Shown here in pieces: positions 17,745 to 26,932 of a stretch of 64,000 nt of DNA. Every line of letters begins with the position of its first letter. The first letter of the stretch is position 1. Location: positions 62,001 to 126,000 of the forward strand of contig NZ_LNRF01000003.1 in assembly GCF_001557875.1 (NCBI RefSeq), in the 5' to 3' direction. This DNA is from Vibrio splendidus. GTDB lineage: Bacteria; Pseudomonadota; Gammaproteobacteria; Enterobacterales; Vibrionaceae. The position numbers and the translations under genes were made by a program. The notes beneath the pieces were generated by a model that worked only from the letters and a program-made list of their open reading frames with translations, did not search any database and had not been told where the DNA came from.

Positions 17745-18983
17745 TTAGTTACTACTGCGCAAAACTCCTTCAAGCACATTAAACAGCAAGTCGATCTCTT
17801 CAATCGAGTTGTAATGCATACAACCAATACGCACCACGCCCTGCTCTTCAATACCCAACTGTTTCACCAAACCTAATGCATAGAAATGTCCATTCCACAC
17901 ACAGATATTATGCTCACCCAGCTTCTTAGCGATGAACTCTGGAGAATGGTTTTCAAAGGTAACCGCAAAGGTTGGCGTTCTTAGGTTCGAATCAAACTCT
18001 GTTTTCCCGTAAAGCTTTGCCCCTTCAAGATCGGCCAAGCGTTTAAGGAAGTACTCACTCAGTTGGCTTTCATGCTTATTGTACAGCGCGTAGCTTTGCT
18101 CTAAACGAGAACGCAATGAATCGGTTGGTTCACCGAACTGCGCTAAGTAATCGACCGCTGCAATCACACCGGCAAGGCCTTCAAAACTTTGCGTACCTGT
18201 TTCAAAACGACCTGGGCCGATATTGGTTGCAGGCTCTACCTTGTAAGGTTTTAACGTGTGTAGCCATTGAGGTGCAACATAAGCAATGCCCACATGCGGG
18301 CCGAAGAACTTATAAGCTGAGCACGCTAAGAAATCACAATTCAGTTGCTGAACATCGATCAAGTGATGTGGTGCGTAATGCACGGCATCGACATAAACCT
18401 GCGCGCCATGCTGATGTGCAAGCTCAATAACTTTTGCCATGTCGACAATAGAGCCTGTCGTGTTCGAAGCAAACGTCACCGCGACAAGTTTGGTTTTCTC
18501 GTTCAGCAGCGACTCAAAATGCGCCATATCCAAACTGCAATCTGACTCGTCGACACGAACCTGGCGAACAATCGCGCCTTTGTCGTCTGCCGCTTGCTGC
18601 CAGCTCGACACATTCGAGTAATGATCTAACGCAGTGACGATAACTTCATCGCCTTCTTTCCAATCGCGGCTGATCGCTCGGCTCAATTGGAAGGTCAGCG
18701 ATGTCATGTTCGCGCCGAACACAACGTTGCCAGAAGACTCCGCATTAAGCAGTACTTGCGCCGCTTCTCGCGCTTGCTGCATTAAGCTTGTGGTCTTTTG
18801 GCTAGAAAAATAGTGTCCGCCTAGGTTTGAATTAAAGTGCCCGAGATATTCCGTCATGGATGCTAAAACATTTTCAGGAACCTGAGAGCCACCCGGCCCA
18901 TCAAAAAAGGTCACCGGCTTACCGTTATGGTATTGGCCTAGCGCGCTAAACTGCTGGCGCACATCATTAAGAGTGAAGGACAT
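17745..18983 (-). CDS. Class V PLP-dependent enzyme, VC1184-type, lacking the desulfurase cysteine
   Basis: A 412-residue fold-type I PLP enzyme usually labelled a cysteine desulfurase-like protein. PLP-site features are present: TALDHYSNVSSW (stacking His), YVDAVHYAPH (Asp) and the Schiff-base Lys in SAYKFFGPH. In SufS/CsdA the catalytic Cys lies in a GHHCAQP loop. The aligned stretch here is NGHFYALG, with Tyr in place of Cys, so sulfur transfer from cysteine is unlikely. ATG at 18983 is chosen because AAGG lies nine bases before it. It overlaps the dioxygenase gene by 17 bases, implying translational coupling and one pathway: a PLP reaction on an amino acid the dioxygenase has hydroxylated is my inference. 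Confidence 0.88.
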   Translation of the reverse strand: MSFTLNDVRQQFSALGQYHNGKPVTFFDGPGGSQVPENVLASMTEYLGHFNSNLGGHYFSSQKTTSLMQQAREAAQVLLNAESSGNVVFGANMTSLTFQLSRAISRDWKEGDEVIVTALDHYSNVSSWQQAADDKGAIVRQVRVDESDCSLDMAHFESLLNEKTKLVAVTFASNTTGSIVDMAKVIELAHQHGAQVYVDAVHYAPHHLIDVQQLNCDFLACSAYKFFGPHVGIAYVAPQWLHTLKPYKVEPATNIGPGRFETGTQSFEGLAGVIAAVDYLAQFGEPTDSLRSRLEQSYALYNKHESQLSEYFLKRLADLEGAKLYGKTEFDSNLRTPTFAVTFENHSPEFIAKKLGEHNICVWNGHFYALGLVKQLGIEEQGVVRIGCMHYNSIEEIDLLFNVLEGVLRSSN

Positions 18984-19623
18984 TGCGCGCATCCTTAGCC
19001 GTTAATACAAACACATCCATGTAGCCCATCTCGCCGTGGTCTATGGTACGAATCGGTTGCGCATTGTGCCAAAGCTTACTGTCAGCAAGCATTGCAACTT
19101 CTCCATCTTCGAGCACTTTTCTAAAGAATGGGGCTTCGTGGCTATCTTGATAAAGCATCACTTCACCACCAACGATGTTATGGCGAGTAACACCAATAAT
19201 CGCGATGTGGTCAAAACCGTCTTGATGAACACCTTCTGGCGCAACTTGTGTCTCTTCAAAAATGGCAGCGATACGGATTTGATGGATTTCGATTTCTTGT
19301 CCGTCTTCAAGCCCGTTGGTTTCAATAAACAGTTCACACATCTCTTGCATGCCTTCACTGCTTAGAATCTTCGCTTCAATCGGCTCGAATTGGCGAACAA
19401 CGTCACCTTGAAAGTGATTAATGTCTTCAGACTGAACAAAGTTATGTTTGTCTAGCTCAACGACTTGTCCATTACTGAATTCAACCACTGAGTACCTTCT
19501 CAATCGAAACTGACCATCCGCATGCTCTGTGCTTGGTAGCTTAGAGAATGATGGTGACAACTCCTTAACTGCGTGGTTACTGAGGTGGGTAATATGTAGG
19601 GTGTTTTCGTGAGCATGTAACAT
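18967..19623 (-). CDS. 2OG-Fe(II) dioxygenase (isoleucine-4-dioxygenase-like family)
   Basis: A 219-residue soluble protein of the 2OG-Fe dioxygenase family that includes the Bacillus L-isoleucine-4-hydroxylase. The iron-binding facial triad can be traced: the HxD of GVHQDGFDH and the distal His in KLWHNAQPI. The 2-oxoglutarate-binding end is less clear (YMDVFVLT). It probably hydroxylates a free aliphatic amino acid. AAGGAG precedes two consecutive ATGs (19626 and 19623); the second has the better spacing. It is the first gene of a two-gene operon with the class V PLP enzyme. Confidence 0.85.
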   Translation of the reverse strand: MLHAHENTLHITHLSNHAVKELSPSFSKLPSTEHADGQFRLRRYSVVEFSNGQVVELDKHNFVQSEDINHFQGDVVRQFEPIEAKILSSEGMQEMCELFIETNGLEDGQEIEIHQIRIAAIFEETQVAPEGVHQDGFDHIAIIGVTRHNIVGGEVMLYQDSHEAPFFRKVLEDGEVAMLADSKLWHNAQPIRTIDHGEMGYMDVFVLTAKDARNVLHS

Positions 19624-20573
19624 CATCGACTCCTTAATGATTGTTAATTAACTTTCGATATTTAACGTTTTATTTACATAAAGGATACTTGAAGATCTTG
19701 CCAAATCAACATTAAACAATCATTTATCCCGTCAGATTTAATAATTCAGACACTAAATCCAACCGAGAAATAAAAAGCAGTGTATAACACCAGAATAAAA
19801 GATGACCAACTCTTAAAACTAGCACACTCCACTAGCTAGTTATAAATACCTATAAATTTAACGATATTATTGACTATCAAACCAAGTTTCATATTGTGTA
19901 AGCCCTTTCCCTTTGATACGCCAACCTCCTTGCCTGAGTTCAGGTATCACACTTGCCATCATTCATTTCTATGCTTTTGCACAACGAAATACGACCTACC
20001 TATCAGTTGGCAAGCTATTGATTATTTACACAACAAACTGAAATTGGTTAATTTATCAGTACGCCAGAAACCAAACGCCTTTGCTTGCGCGTCTGGAACA
20101 GGTCGAGTTCGGGGGGAACTCGGCCGCCCTCAAATTAATTTGCTTCCTTTAAAGGCTAAGACTTCACTGATCTTTTCAGTCACGAAAACACTCAGCTTTA
20201 AACGATGTGCACCTAATTCGAATTGATGATGCGGTTTATGTGGATTGATTAAAGTGGAATATTGCGAGAGGGATTTACTTAGTATTTTTGACAGCCCAGA
20301 GCATCAGTAGGTGTTCACAAATATTAGGCGCTCTTCGCTAACACGTTTATGCTTTTTTTGGATAGACCTTTTACTCATTCACATCCTGTTTATGGGCTTT
20401 TTCCTATCAAAGGCTATCCACTCTTCTAATTCTGTCCGCTGTGAATCCTCATTATGTATCACGACAGTAAATTCGATTTACTTTCAACTATGCAACTAAA
20501 CCAAAGTAACTGATTGCACATATAACATTGAGAAGTATAATGGAATTTATGTTACCTATTGATATATATAGAC
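19624..20573. other. 950-base AT-rich region with no recognised gene
   Basis: Lies between the dioxygenase operon start and the ATPase gene. Two open frames (19870-20226 from TTG, 20311-20499 from GTG) have no ATG start, no ribosome-binding site and no recognisable motif, so I do not call them. A 7-bp hairpin (CGAGTTC, GGGGG, GAACTCG at 20104-20122) sits in a short GC-rich patch. The region probably holds the promoters of both flanking operons and may be decayed accessory DNA. Confidence 0.5.
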
Positions 20574-22160
20574 ATGAAAAAGATTTTGATTACTGGACTT
20601 CGTTCTCTGCATGATACTGGGGTTGTCGACATTAAACCTATAAATGTACTTGTTGGTACAAATAGTTCCGGAAAAAGTACTTTCCTGAGAACATTTCCTT
20701 TGTTAAGGCAAAGCGTTGAAAAAAGAACTCGTGGACCAATTCTATGGAATGGTACATATGTCGACTTTGGTTCATATAGTAACGCGATCCATCAAAATGA
20801 TGAGATTAACGGTGAAGGTAAGTCTATAGCACTTCATTTTAGTTTTGATTACAGATCTCGTGTCAATTGGAAGGACTTCAAATCAAAATCTCTCGCTATA
20901 AGTATAAATATTTTACCGACTAAAGATAAACTGTCATGTTATACAAATGTCTTTGCGGTAGGTTTCGACGATCATACATTTACATTCACTTTGGATAAAG
21001 ATGGGAATCTATTAAAGGTTGATTCTCCAAGAGTTAATTGGGAATTAAACAAAGACGATATTAGAATGACATTGTCAGATCCAAATATTATTTTCCCAGT
21101 TATATTAAATAGAGATTTTAGCTATAACTTTAATGCTGATAGAAAGAAATCAAATCCTGGTAACAATCAAAATAGTTTCACTCTAACGACACTTAGGAGG
21201 ACTATATTTGATTTAATTAAGGAATATACGGGCAGTCGTAGTGATAACAAAACAAATAGAATGACAAGGCAGTTCATTGGTATCCTCCGTACAGATAAAG
21301 AGAAACTAAGCCTCTTCTCTGAAATTAGCTCGACTTTAAAATGGTCTAAATTAACTTCTTCTTGGAATGAAAAAAGTTCAGATTTTTTATATTTATCTTC
21401 CTTGATCGACTTACATTACTTCTTAAGTAACAGCTATGAAATAAATAGTCAACTTACTCAGTCAATGCGCAACGTTAGATATATAGCTCCGTTACGAGCT
21501 TCGACTGAAAGATATTATAGATACCAAGACCTTAGTATAGATGAGTTAGATCATAGAGGTGATAATATCGCTATGTTTCTAACTAACATACCTAAGAGTT
21601 GGAAAAATAAACTAGATGAATGGACAGATACACACTATGGATTCACTATCCTTGATAAAAGAAGTACTGGTCATGTCAATATACAGATAAAATATGATGA
21701 TGATAATATCTCTGACAATGTTACTGATATGGGTTTTGGATTCTCACAGATTTTACCCATAATCATTCAGCTATGGTCTGTTGCATCAGGTTATGAGAAA
21801 ACATTAAAAAACAATCACGAATTACAGTCAAATAACCGTGCTCCTTATATCTTTGCAATCGAACAACCGGAGTTACACTTACATCCAAGGATGCAAGCAA
21901 ACCTTGCTCCAATTTTCAACAATGCAATTGATCTAGGTAAAAAAAATAACATAGATATTAAATTAATTATTGAGACTCATAGCGAGGCATTAATATCTAA
22001 ATTTGGCGACTTGGTTGCTTTGGAAGAATTAAATGAAGACGAAATACAAGTTATGCTGTTTGAACAGGACCGTAAGAAAAAGCTTACTCAAATAAAATAT
22101 TCATCGTTTGATTCCGATGGTGCTTTAAAAGATTGGCCAACTGGTTTCTTTGCATATTAA
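20574..22160 (+). CDS. ABC-type AAA ATPase of a putative two-gene defence module
   Basis: A 528-residue RecF/OLD-like ATPase with head motifs split by a long middle region. The N terminus has KPINVLVGTNSSGKSTFLRT (Walker A, residues 28-35). Near the C terminus are a signature-like GFGFSQILPII, Walker B FAIEQPELHLHP (about 427-438) and the H-loop ETHSEAL (about 467-473). This is the COG4938/AAA_15 arrangement. The middle (about 90-380) is AT-rich and poorly conserved. The start is uncertain: the ATG at 20574 lacks a good ribosome-binding site and a TTG at 20559 is also in frame. The effector gene begins 13 bases after its stop. Base composition is clearly more AT-rich than its neighbours, suggesting transfer. 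A phage-defence sensor role is inferred. Confidence 0.85.
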   Translation: MKKILITGLRSLHDTGVVDIKPINVLVGTNSSGKSTFLRTFPLLRQSVEKRTRGPILWNGTYVDFGSYSNAIHQNDEINGEGKSIALHFSFDYRSRVNWKDFKSKSLAISINILPTKDKLSCYTNVFAVGFDDHTFTFTLDKDGNLLKVDSPRVNWELNKDDIRMTLSDPNIIFPVILNRDFSYNFNADRKKSNPGNNQNSFTLTTLRRTIFDLIKEYTGSRSDNKTNRMTRQFIGILRTDKEKLSLFSEISSTLKWSKLTSSWNEKSSDFLYLSSLIDLHYFLSNSYEINSQLTQSMRNVRYIAPLRASTERYYRYQDLSIDELDHRGDNIAMFLTNIPKSWKNKLDEWTDTHYGFTILDKRSTGHVNIQIKYDDDNISDNVTDMGFGFSQILPIIIQLWSVASGYEKTLKNNHELQSNNRAPYIFAIEQPELHLHPRMQANLAPIFNNAIDLGKKNNIDIKLIIETHSEALISKFGDLVALEELNEDEIQVMLFEQDRKKKLTQIKYSSFDSDGALKDWPTGFFAY

Positions 22161-22173
22161 GGAGGAATCACTA

Positions 22174-23250
22174 ATGAAAATTGGCATTGACACCTCTGTG
22201 GGTTTTTCGATGATTGATGAAGGAGATTCGATGGATTCTCTTGCGTTTATTAACGATTTATGTTGTTTAAGGCGCCTTGGACATGCTTTGGTTTTGATAA
22301 AAAAGAAAACCGCACTTCTAATCTTAAAAAGTAAAAAGCTAAACATATTGAATGAGAGAATAGTAAGCCGATTGAATCAAGATTCAACTTTTATAAATCA
22401 AGTTGCGGAATATAATGATGCTCGTGTTGTTTATTTCCATTCTGACTACTCTGACTTTGAACAAATACCAAGTAATTATATTGATATTAAAGGTTATATC
22501 AACTCCAATCTGATAATATCCCATTCACATTTAGTTCTTGAGGACATAGTAGATGATTATGTGTACTCTGTTATAGGTAAATGGTCTATAAAAAATAAAG
22601 ATGAATATTTACCATTTCATGTTTTTTACGAACCTAAACATGGTGGTGGTTCAAGAACGCCGGTTGTGTGCCAACATTTAATAAACGATAATAAAGCCAC
22701 CTTCTCTATTTGTGATAGTGATAAGAAAACACCAGCTTGTAATATAGGAGAAACAGCTAGAGATACACTTGCTGTATTTGTCAACAATCAATTATCCGAT
22801 AATTATTTTCAATTAGATGCGCATGAAGTAGAGAATCTTTTGCCTATTGACTTGTTAATAGACAAAGCACGGGAAGAGCAAACTCCGGCTTTGTTATTTT
22901 TACAGTCCACTGCACAAGAACATCCAAATGCTTATATTTACTATGACATGAAAAATGGGTTCAAATATAAAGATGTATACCAAAATGAAGGTAATATAAA
23001 AGACTATTGGCAAGATATTTATGAGGGTAGCGATGGAATTTTAGAATTCAAAAGACAATTGTCTTCAGGAGAAAAAAATGATCGTTCCGTTATATTTAAC
23101 AAATTATCATCAATGTTAGTTCATGCTATAACAGATTTGCCTGACTTTTCATTCGAAAGTATCAAACCTACAGTAGTTGAAGAGCATTGGAATAATATTG
23201 GTCAACAGTTTTGTCATTGGTTTTTGTGCTCTAAACCACTGAATATCTAG
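22174..23250 (+). CDS. Toprim/DUF4435-like putative nuclease effector paired with the ATPase
   Basis: A 358-residue protein with a strong ribosome-binding site (AAGGAGG, eight bases before ATG). The Toprim catalytic pattern can be traced: E123 in LVLEDIVDDYVY, a glycine-rich turn at 156-160 (HGGGS), the acidic pair D181/D183 in FSICDSDKK, and E218/E220 in AHEVENLLP. This is the order seen in OLD nucleases and in AriB (DUF4435) of PARIS systems. The first 120 residues (starting MKIGIDTSVGF) and the last 120 are unrecognised. It is tightly linked to the ATPase gene and ended by a double hairpin. A nuclease role is inferred; no search was possible. Confidence 0.75.
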   Translation: MKIGIDTSVGFSMIDEGDSMDSLAFINDLCCLRRLGHALVLIKKKTALLILKSKKLNILNERIVSRLNQDSTFINQVAEYNDARVVYFHSDYSDFEQIPSNYIDIKGYINSNLIISHSHLVLEDIVDDYVYSVIGKWSIKNKDEYLPFHVFYEPKHGGGSRTPVVCQHLINDNKATFSICDSDKKTPACNIGETARDTLAVFVNNQLSDNYFQLDAHEVENLLPIDLLIDKAREEQTPALLFLQSTAQEHPNAYIYYDMKNGFKYKDVYQNEGNIKDYWQDIYEGSDGILEFKRQLSSGEKNDRSVIFNKLSSMLVHAITDLPDFSFESIKPTVVEEHWNNIGQQFCHWFLCSKPLNI

Positions 23251-23254
23251 CCTG

Positions 23255-23279
23255 ATTAGAGGATTGACAAACCTCTAAT
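23255..23279 (+). repeat. Hairpin just after the effector gene
   Basis: ATTAGAGG (23255-23262) and CCTCTAAT (23272-23279) form an 8-bp stem directly before the terminator stem. Confidence 0.75.
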
Positions 23280-23308
23280 TAAAAAGCTCCTTCCGGAGCT
23301 TTTTAATT
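23277..23308 (+). terminator. Terminator of the ATPase/effector operon
   Basis: AATTAAAAAGCTCC, loop TTCC, GGAGCTTTTTAATT: a perfect 14-bp stem. Confidence 0.92.
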
Positions 23309-23663
23309 TCATAATTTTAGCTAATACTATAGTAAATTCCAAGCCGCTCTCTACCTTTGGCCATTCGTATCAGCCTTTTACATTCGGGAGACATCGGCCT
23401 CCCCTAGTACCAACTCCTGATGGTTCTCACTATTTTGAAACACAGTTCTGTGACCTCTTCCTTGGTCATTTAGCACTCTAAATGTAATAGATTGTACTGA
23501 CCCCATAAGATGTGCATAACTAGGCAAAGTACGTACTATATGAAGGCGTATTAATTGGCAATATTTGACTTATGAAAAGTAATTCATGAATTTCTAATTC
23601 AGCAAAGTTACTGGCTAATTTTTCTCTAGCTGTAAACTTAAGAACCGACGAATCTTATGCGCC
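23309..23663. other. Intergenic stretch downstream of the defence-like module
   Basis: No gene of credible length. On the minus strand two tiny frames lie in series (23404-23469, 21 residues; 23317-23394, 25 residues, with GGGGAGG before its ATG). They are in the same phase, separated by a stop. I cannot tell a decayed gene from chance. Confidence 0.4.
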
Positions 23664-23936
23664 CTAAAACATACAAGCTTCTTCAAGGTCGATTTCAAAA
23701 TCAACGGGTGGCAGGTTTACTAACTGCTTGTTCGTTGCATTCAGTAGTTCGACTTTCACGGGCTTCCCTACTTCGTTTGTGTAGATAGTCGTTAGGTAAA
23801 GCTTGTCTAAACGGTGGAATGCATCGTGAAAACTCACTTCTTTGTAAACAAGCTGCCAGCAATGGTTTTCACTGCTCTTCCAGCCACGAAAACGTTTGTC
23901 TCGATTAAGTTCTAACGTATAACGATTAATTACACT
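23664..23936 (-). pseudogene. 3' remnant of an unrecognised gene
   Basis: An open frame of 90 codons reads as good protein (RFRGWKSSENHCWQLVYKEV, then LDKLYLTTIYTNEVGKPVKV, then PPVDFEIDLEEACMF). It has no ATG until its last residues and is closed upstream by TGA. A GTG at 23837 is possible but has a poor ribosome-binding site. The codon usage resembles the host rather than the AT-rich module. The best reading is a truncated chromosomal gene whose 5' part was lost where the accessory segment meets trxB. Family not recognised. Confidence 0.5.
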
Positions 23937-24002
23937 TCAGCCCTTGTTTAACCTTTTATTGCCTCCATATTTTCCATACAATCCTAAGCGATTATAAATT
24001 AA

Positions 24003-24986
<984 letters not shown>

Positions 24987-25067
24987 ATCTGAGATTGCGG
25001 ATTTGAATATCGGTGCTCTCGCCTTAGTAGATGCAGGGCGTCATCACATTTTGTTGTAAATCCCTAG

Positions 25068-25098
25068 AGCCCAGTGGTATATCCACTGGGCTTTCTTT
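25068..25098 (+). terminator. Terminator of trxB
   Basis: AGCCCAGTGG, loop TATAT, CCACTGGGCT, then TTCTTTT. Confidence 0.9.
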
Positions 25099-25100
25099 TG

Positions 25101-25136
25101 TATACTAGCCGCCCTCAACAAATAATAATTATCATT
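25101..25136 (+). promoter_or_regulatory. cydDC -10 box and Fur-like site
   Basis: TATACT (25101-25106) is a plausible -10. The 19 bases ACAAATAATAATTATCATT (25118-25136) match the palindromic Fur consensus AATGATAATNATTATCATT at 16 of 19 positions by my count, ending 11 bases before the cydD ATG. The region is AT-rich, so some match is expected by chance. Confidence 0.5.
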
Positions 25137-25147
25137 AAGCCTTCATA

Positions 25148-26932
25148 ATGGATAAGAAAAAACAACGCAGCTTGAACAAGTGGCTTAAGCAACAGAGTAA
25201 GTTAGCGAAACGCTGGCTTATGATTGCGATTAGCCTTGGCGTACTTTCAAGCGTGTTTTTAATTGCTCAAGCAGCTCTTCTCGCCTCTATTCTTCACCAA
25301 CTGATCATCGAGAATGTCGATAAATCTGAACTGGTTGGTCATTTCGCAGGCTTGGCATTATCGGTCGTTGGCCGTGCTGGCTGTACATGGGGACGTGAGA
25401 TCGCAGGTTATCGCTGTGGTGAACAAATCCGTGTCTACATCAGGCAACTCATCCTGGATAAATTACGTGAGTTAGGCCCTGCTTACATTAAAGGTAAGCC
25501 GGCCGGTACGTGGGCAACGCTGTTGTTAGAACAAGTAGAAGACATGCAAGATTTCTTCTCTCGTTACTTACCTCAGATGTCTCTGTCGGTAATGATTCCG
25601 TTCATTATTTTGGTCGTAGTATTCCCTGTAAACTGGGCAGCAGGACTGATCTTCTTGATTACTGCTCCACTGGTGCCGATGTTCATGGCACTTGTTGGTA
25701 TGAAAGCAGCCGATGCAAACCGTAAAAACTTCAAAGCGCTTCAGCGTCTTTCAGGTCACTTTTACGACCGTTTGCAATCAATGACAACCATCCGTCTTTT
25801 CGATCGTACCAACGCTGAAACAGAAGTATTGAAAGGTGCATCTGAAGTGTTCAGAACGCGTACTATGGATGTATTGAAGATCGCTTTCTTGTCTTCTGCT
25901 GTGCTTGAATTCTTCACGTCTATCTCTATTGCGATGACGGCGGTTTACTTTGGTTTCACCTACATTGGTGAGCTTAACTTTGGTCACTACGGCGCAGGCA
26001 TTACGCTATTCGCTGGTTTGTTTATCCTTATCTTGGCGCCAGAGTTTTACCAACCTCTGCGTGACTTAGGTACTTTCTACCATGCAAAACAACAAGCAGT
26101 TGGCGCAGCCGAAAGTATTGTCGAGTTCCTAGAAACAGACATCACTAAGGTTAAATCAGGCGACACTCAGCTCGATCCGGCTCAAGGCATCAATATTGAA
26201 GCTCAAGATCTCAAAGTGTTAAGCCCTGAAGGTGTTCAATTGGTTGGCCCTATCTCGTTTGCACTGAACACTCGCCAATCGACGGCGTTAGTTGGCCCAA
26301 GTGGTGCGGGTAAAACAAGTTTGATCAACGCCATCCTTGGTTTCATGCCTTATGAAGGAAGCTTGAAAATCAATGGCATTGAACTGCGTGATCTAGATTT
26401 AGCCTCTTGGCGTAAAACCATTAGCTGGGTTGGTCAAAACCCGTTGCTACTCCACGGCACGATTCGTGACAACGTCACGCTAGGTAAGCACAATATCACT
26501 GACCAAACGGTTCAAAACGCACTAGACCAATCTTTTGCTAGTGAGTTCGTTAATGACCACGGCTTGGATTATATGATTTCTGATCGTTCGGGTGGCTTAT
26601 CTGTTGGTCAATCTCAACGTTTGGCACTGGCTCGCGCAATGATTCAAGACGGTCAATTCTGGTTGCTTGATGAACCGACAGCCAGCCTAGATACTCGCAG
26701 TGAGCAGCTAGTGATGAAAGGCATCAACAGCAATATCGAAAGCCGCACAGCTCTGCTTGTGACGCATCAACTTGCCCCGCTTCAATCGGTCGATAACATT
26801 CTGGTTATGCGCGATGGTGGTCTTGTTGAACAAGGTCATTACTCTCAGCTTTCGACTGCGGGTGGTTTATTCGAAGAGATGCTTAACGCGAACTTAGCTC
26901 AACAAGACAATAAGGGTAATTTAGATGCGTGA
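25148..26932 (+). CDS. cydD: Thiol reductant ABC exporter subunit CydD
   Basis: A 594-residue half-transporter with six N-terminal membrane segments and a C-terminal ABC domain. ATPase motifs: Walker A GPSGAGKTSL, Q-loop VGQNP, signature LSVGQSQRLALARAM, Walker B FWLLDEPTASLD. With CydC it forms the heterodimer that exports glutathione and cysteine to the periplasm, needed for cytochrome bd assembly and for c-type cytochromes such as those of the nrf cluster in this window. Its last 8 bases overlap cydC, which indicates translational coupling. Confidence 0.96.
   Translation: MDKKKQRSLNKWLKQQSKLAKRWLMIAISLGVLSSVFLIAQAALLASILHQLIIENVDKSELVGHFAGLALSVVGRAGCTWGREIAGYRCGEQIRVYIRQLILDKLRELGPAYIKGKPAGTWATLLLEQVEDMQDFFSRYLPQMSLSVMIPFIILVVVFPVNWAAGLIFLITAPLVPMFMALVGMKAADANRKNFKALQRLSGHFYDRLQSMTTIRLFDRTNAETEVLKGASEVFRTRTMDVLKIAFLSSAVLEFFTSISIAMTAVYFGFTYIGELNFGHYGAGITLFAGLFILILAPEFYQPLRDLGTFYHAKQQAVGAAESIVEFLETDITKVKSGDTQLDPAQGINIEAQDLKVLSPEGVQLVGPISFALNTRQSTALVGPSGAGKTSLINAILGFMPYEGSLKINGIELRDLDLASWRKTISWVGQNPLLLHGTIRDNVTLGKHNITDQTVQNALDQSFASEFVNDHGLDYMISDRSGGLSVGQSQRLALARAMIQDGQFWLLDEPTASLDTRSEQLVMKGINSNIESRTALLVTHQLAPLQSVDNILVMRDGGLVEQGHYSQLSTAGGLFEEMLNANLAQQDNKGNLDA

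Noticed and set aside
17745-18983. Genuine cysteine desulfurase (SufS/CsdA)
   Set aside because: The catalytic Cys loop is replaced by GHFYALG, and no SufE/IscU-type partner gene is adjacent.
20101-20125. Integron attC or transposon end at the GC-rich hairpin
   Set aside because: Only a 7-bp stem, with no conserved R and L boxes, no paired inverted repeat and no integrase or transposase in the window.
19870-20226. 118-codon frame in the gene desert
   Set aside because: TTG start, no ribosome-binding site, unbalanced composition and no recognisable motif.
20311-20499. 62-codon hydrophobic frame ahead of the ATPase gene
   Set aside because: GTG start without a ribosome-binding site; the hydrophobic stretch alone is weak evidence in AT-rich DNA.
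23317-23469. Two tiny minus-strand frames in series downstream of the effector
   Set aside because: Only 21 and 25 residues; one has a fair ribosome-binding site but nothing else supports coding. Described only as content of the gap.
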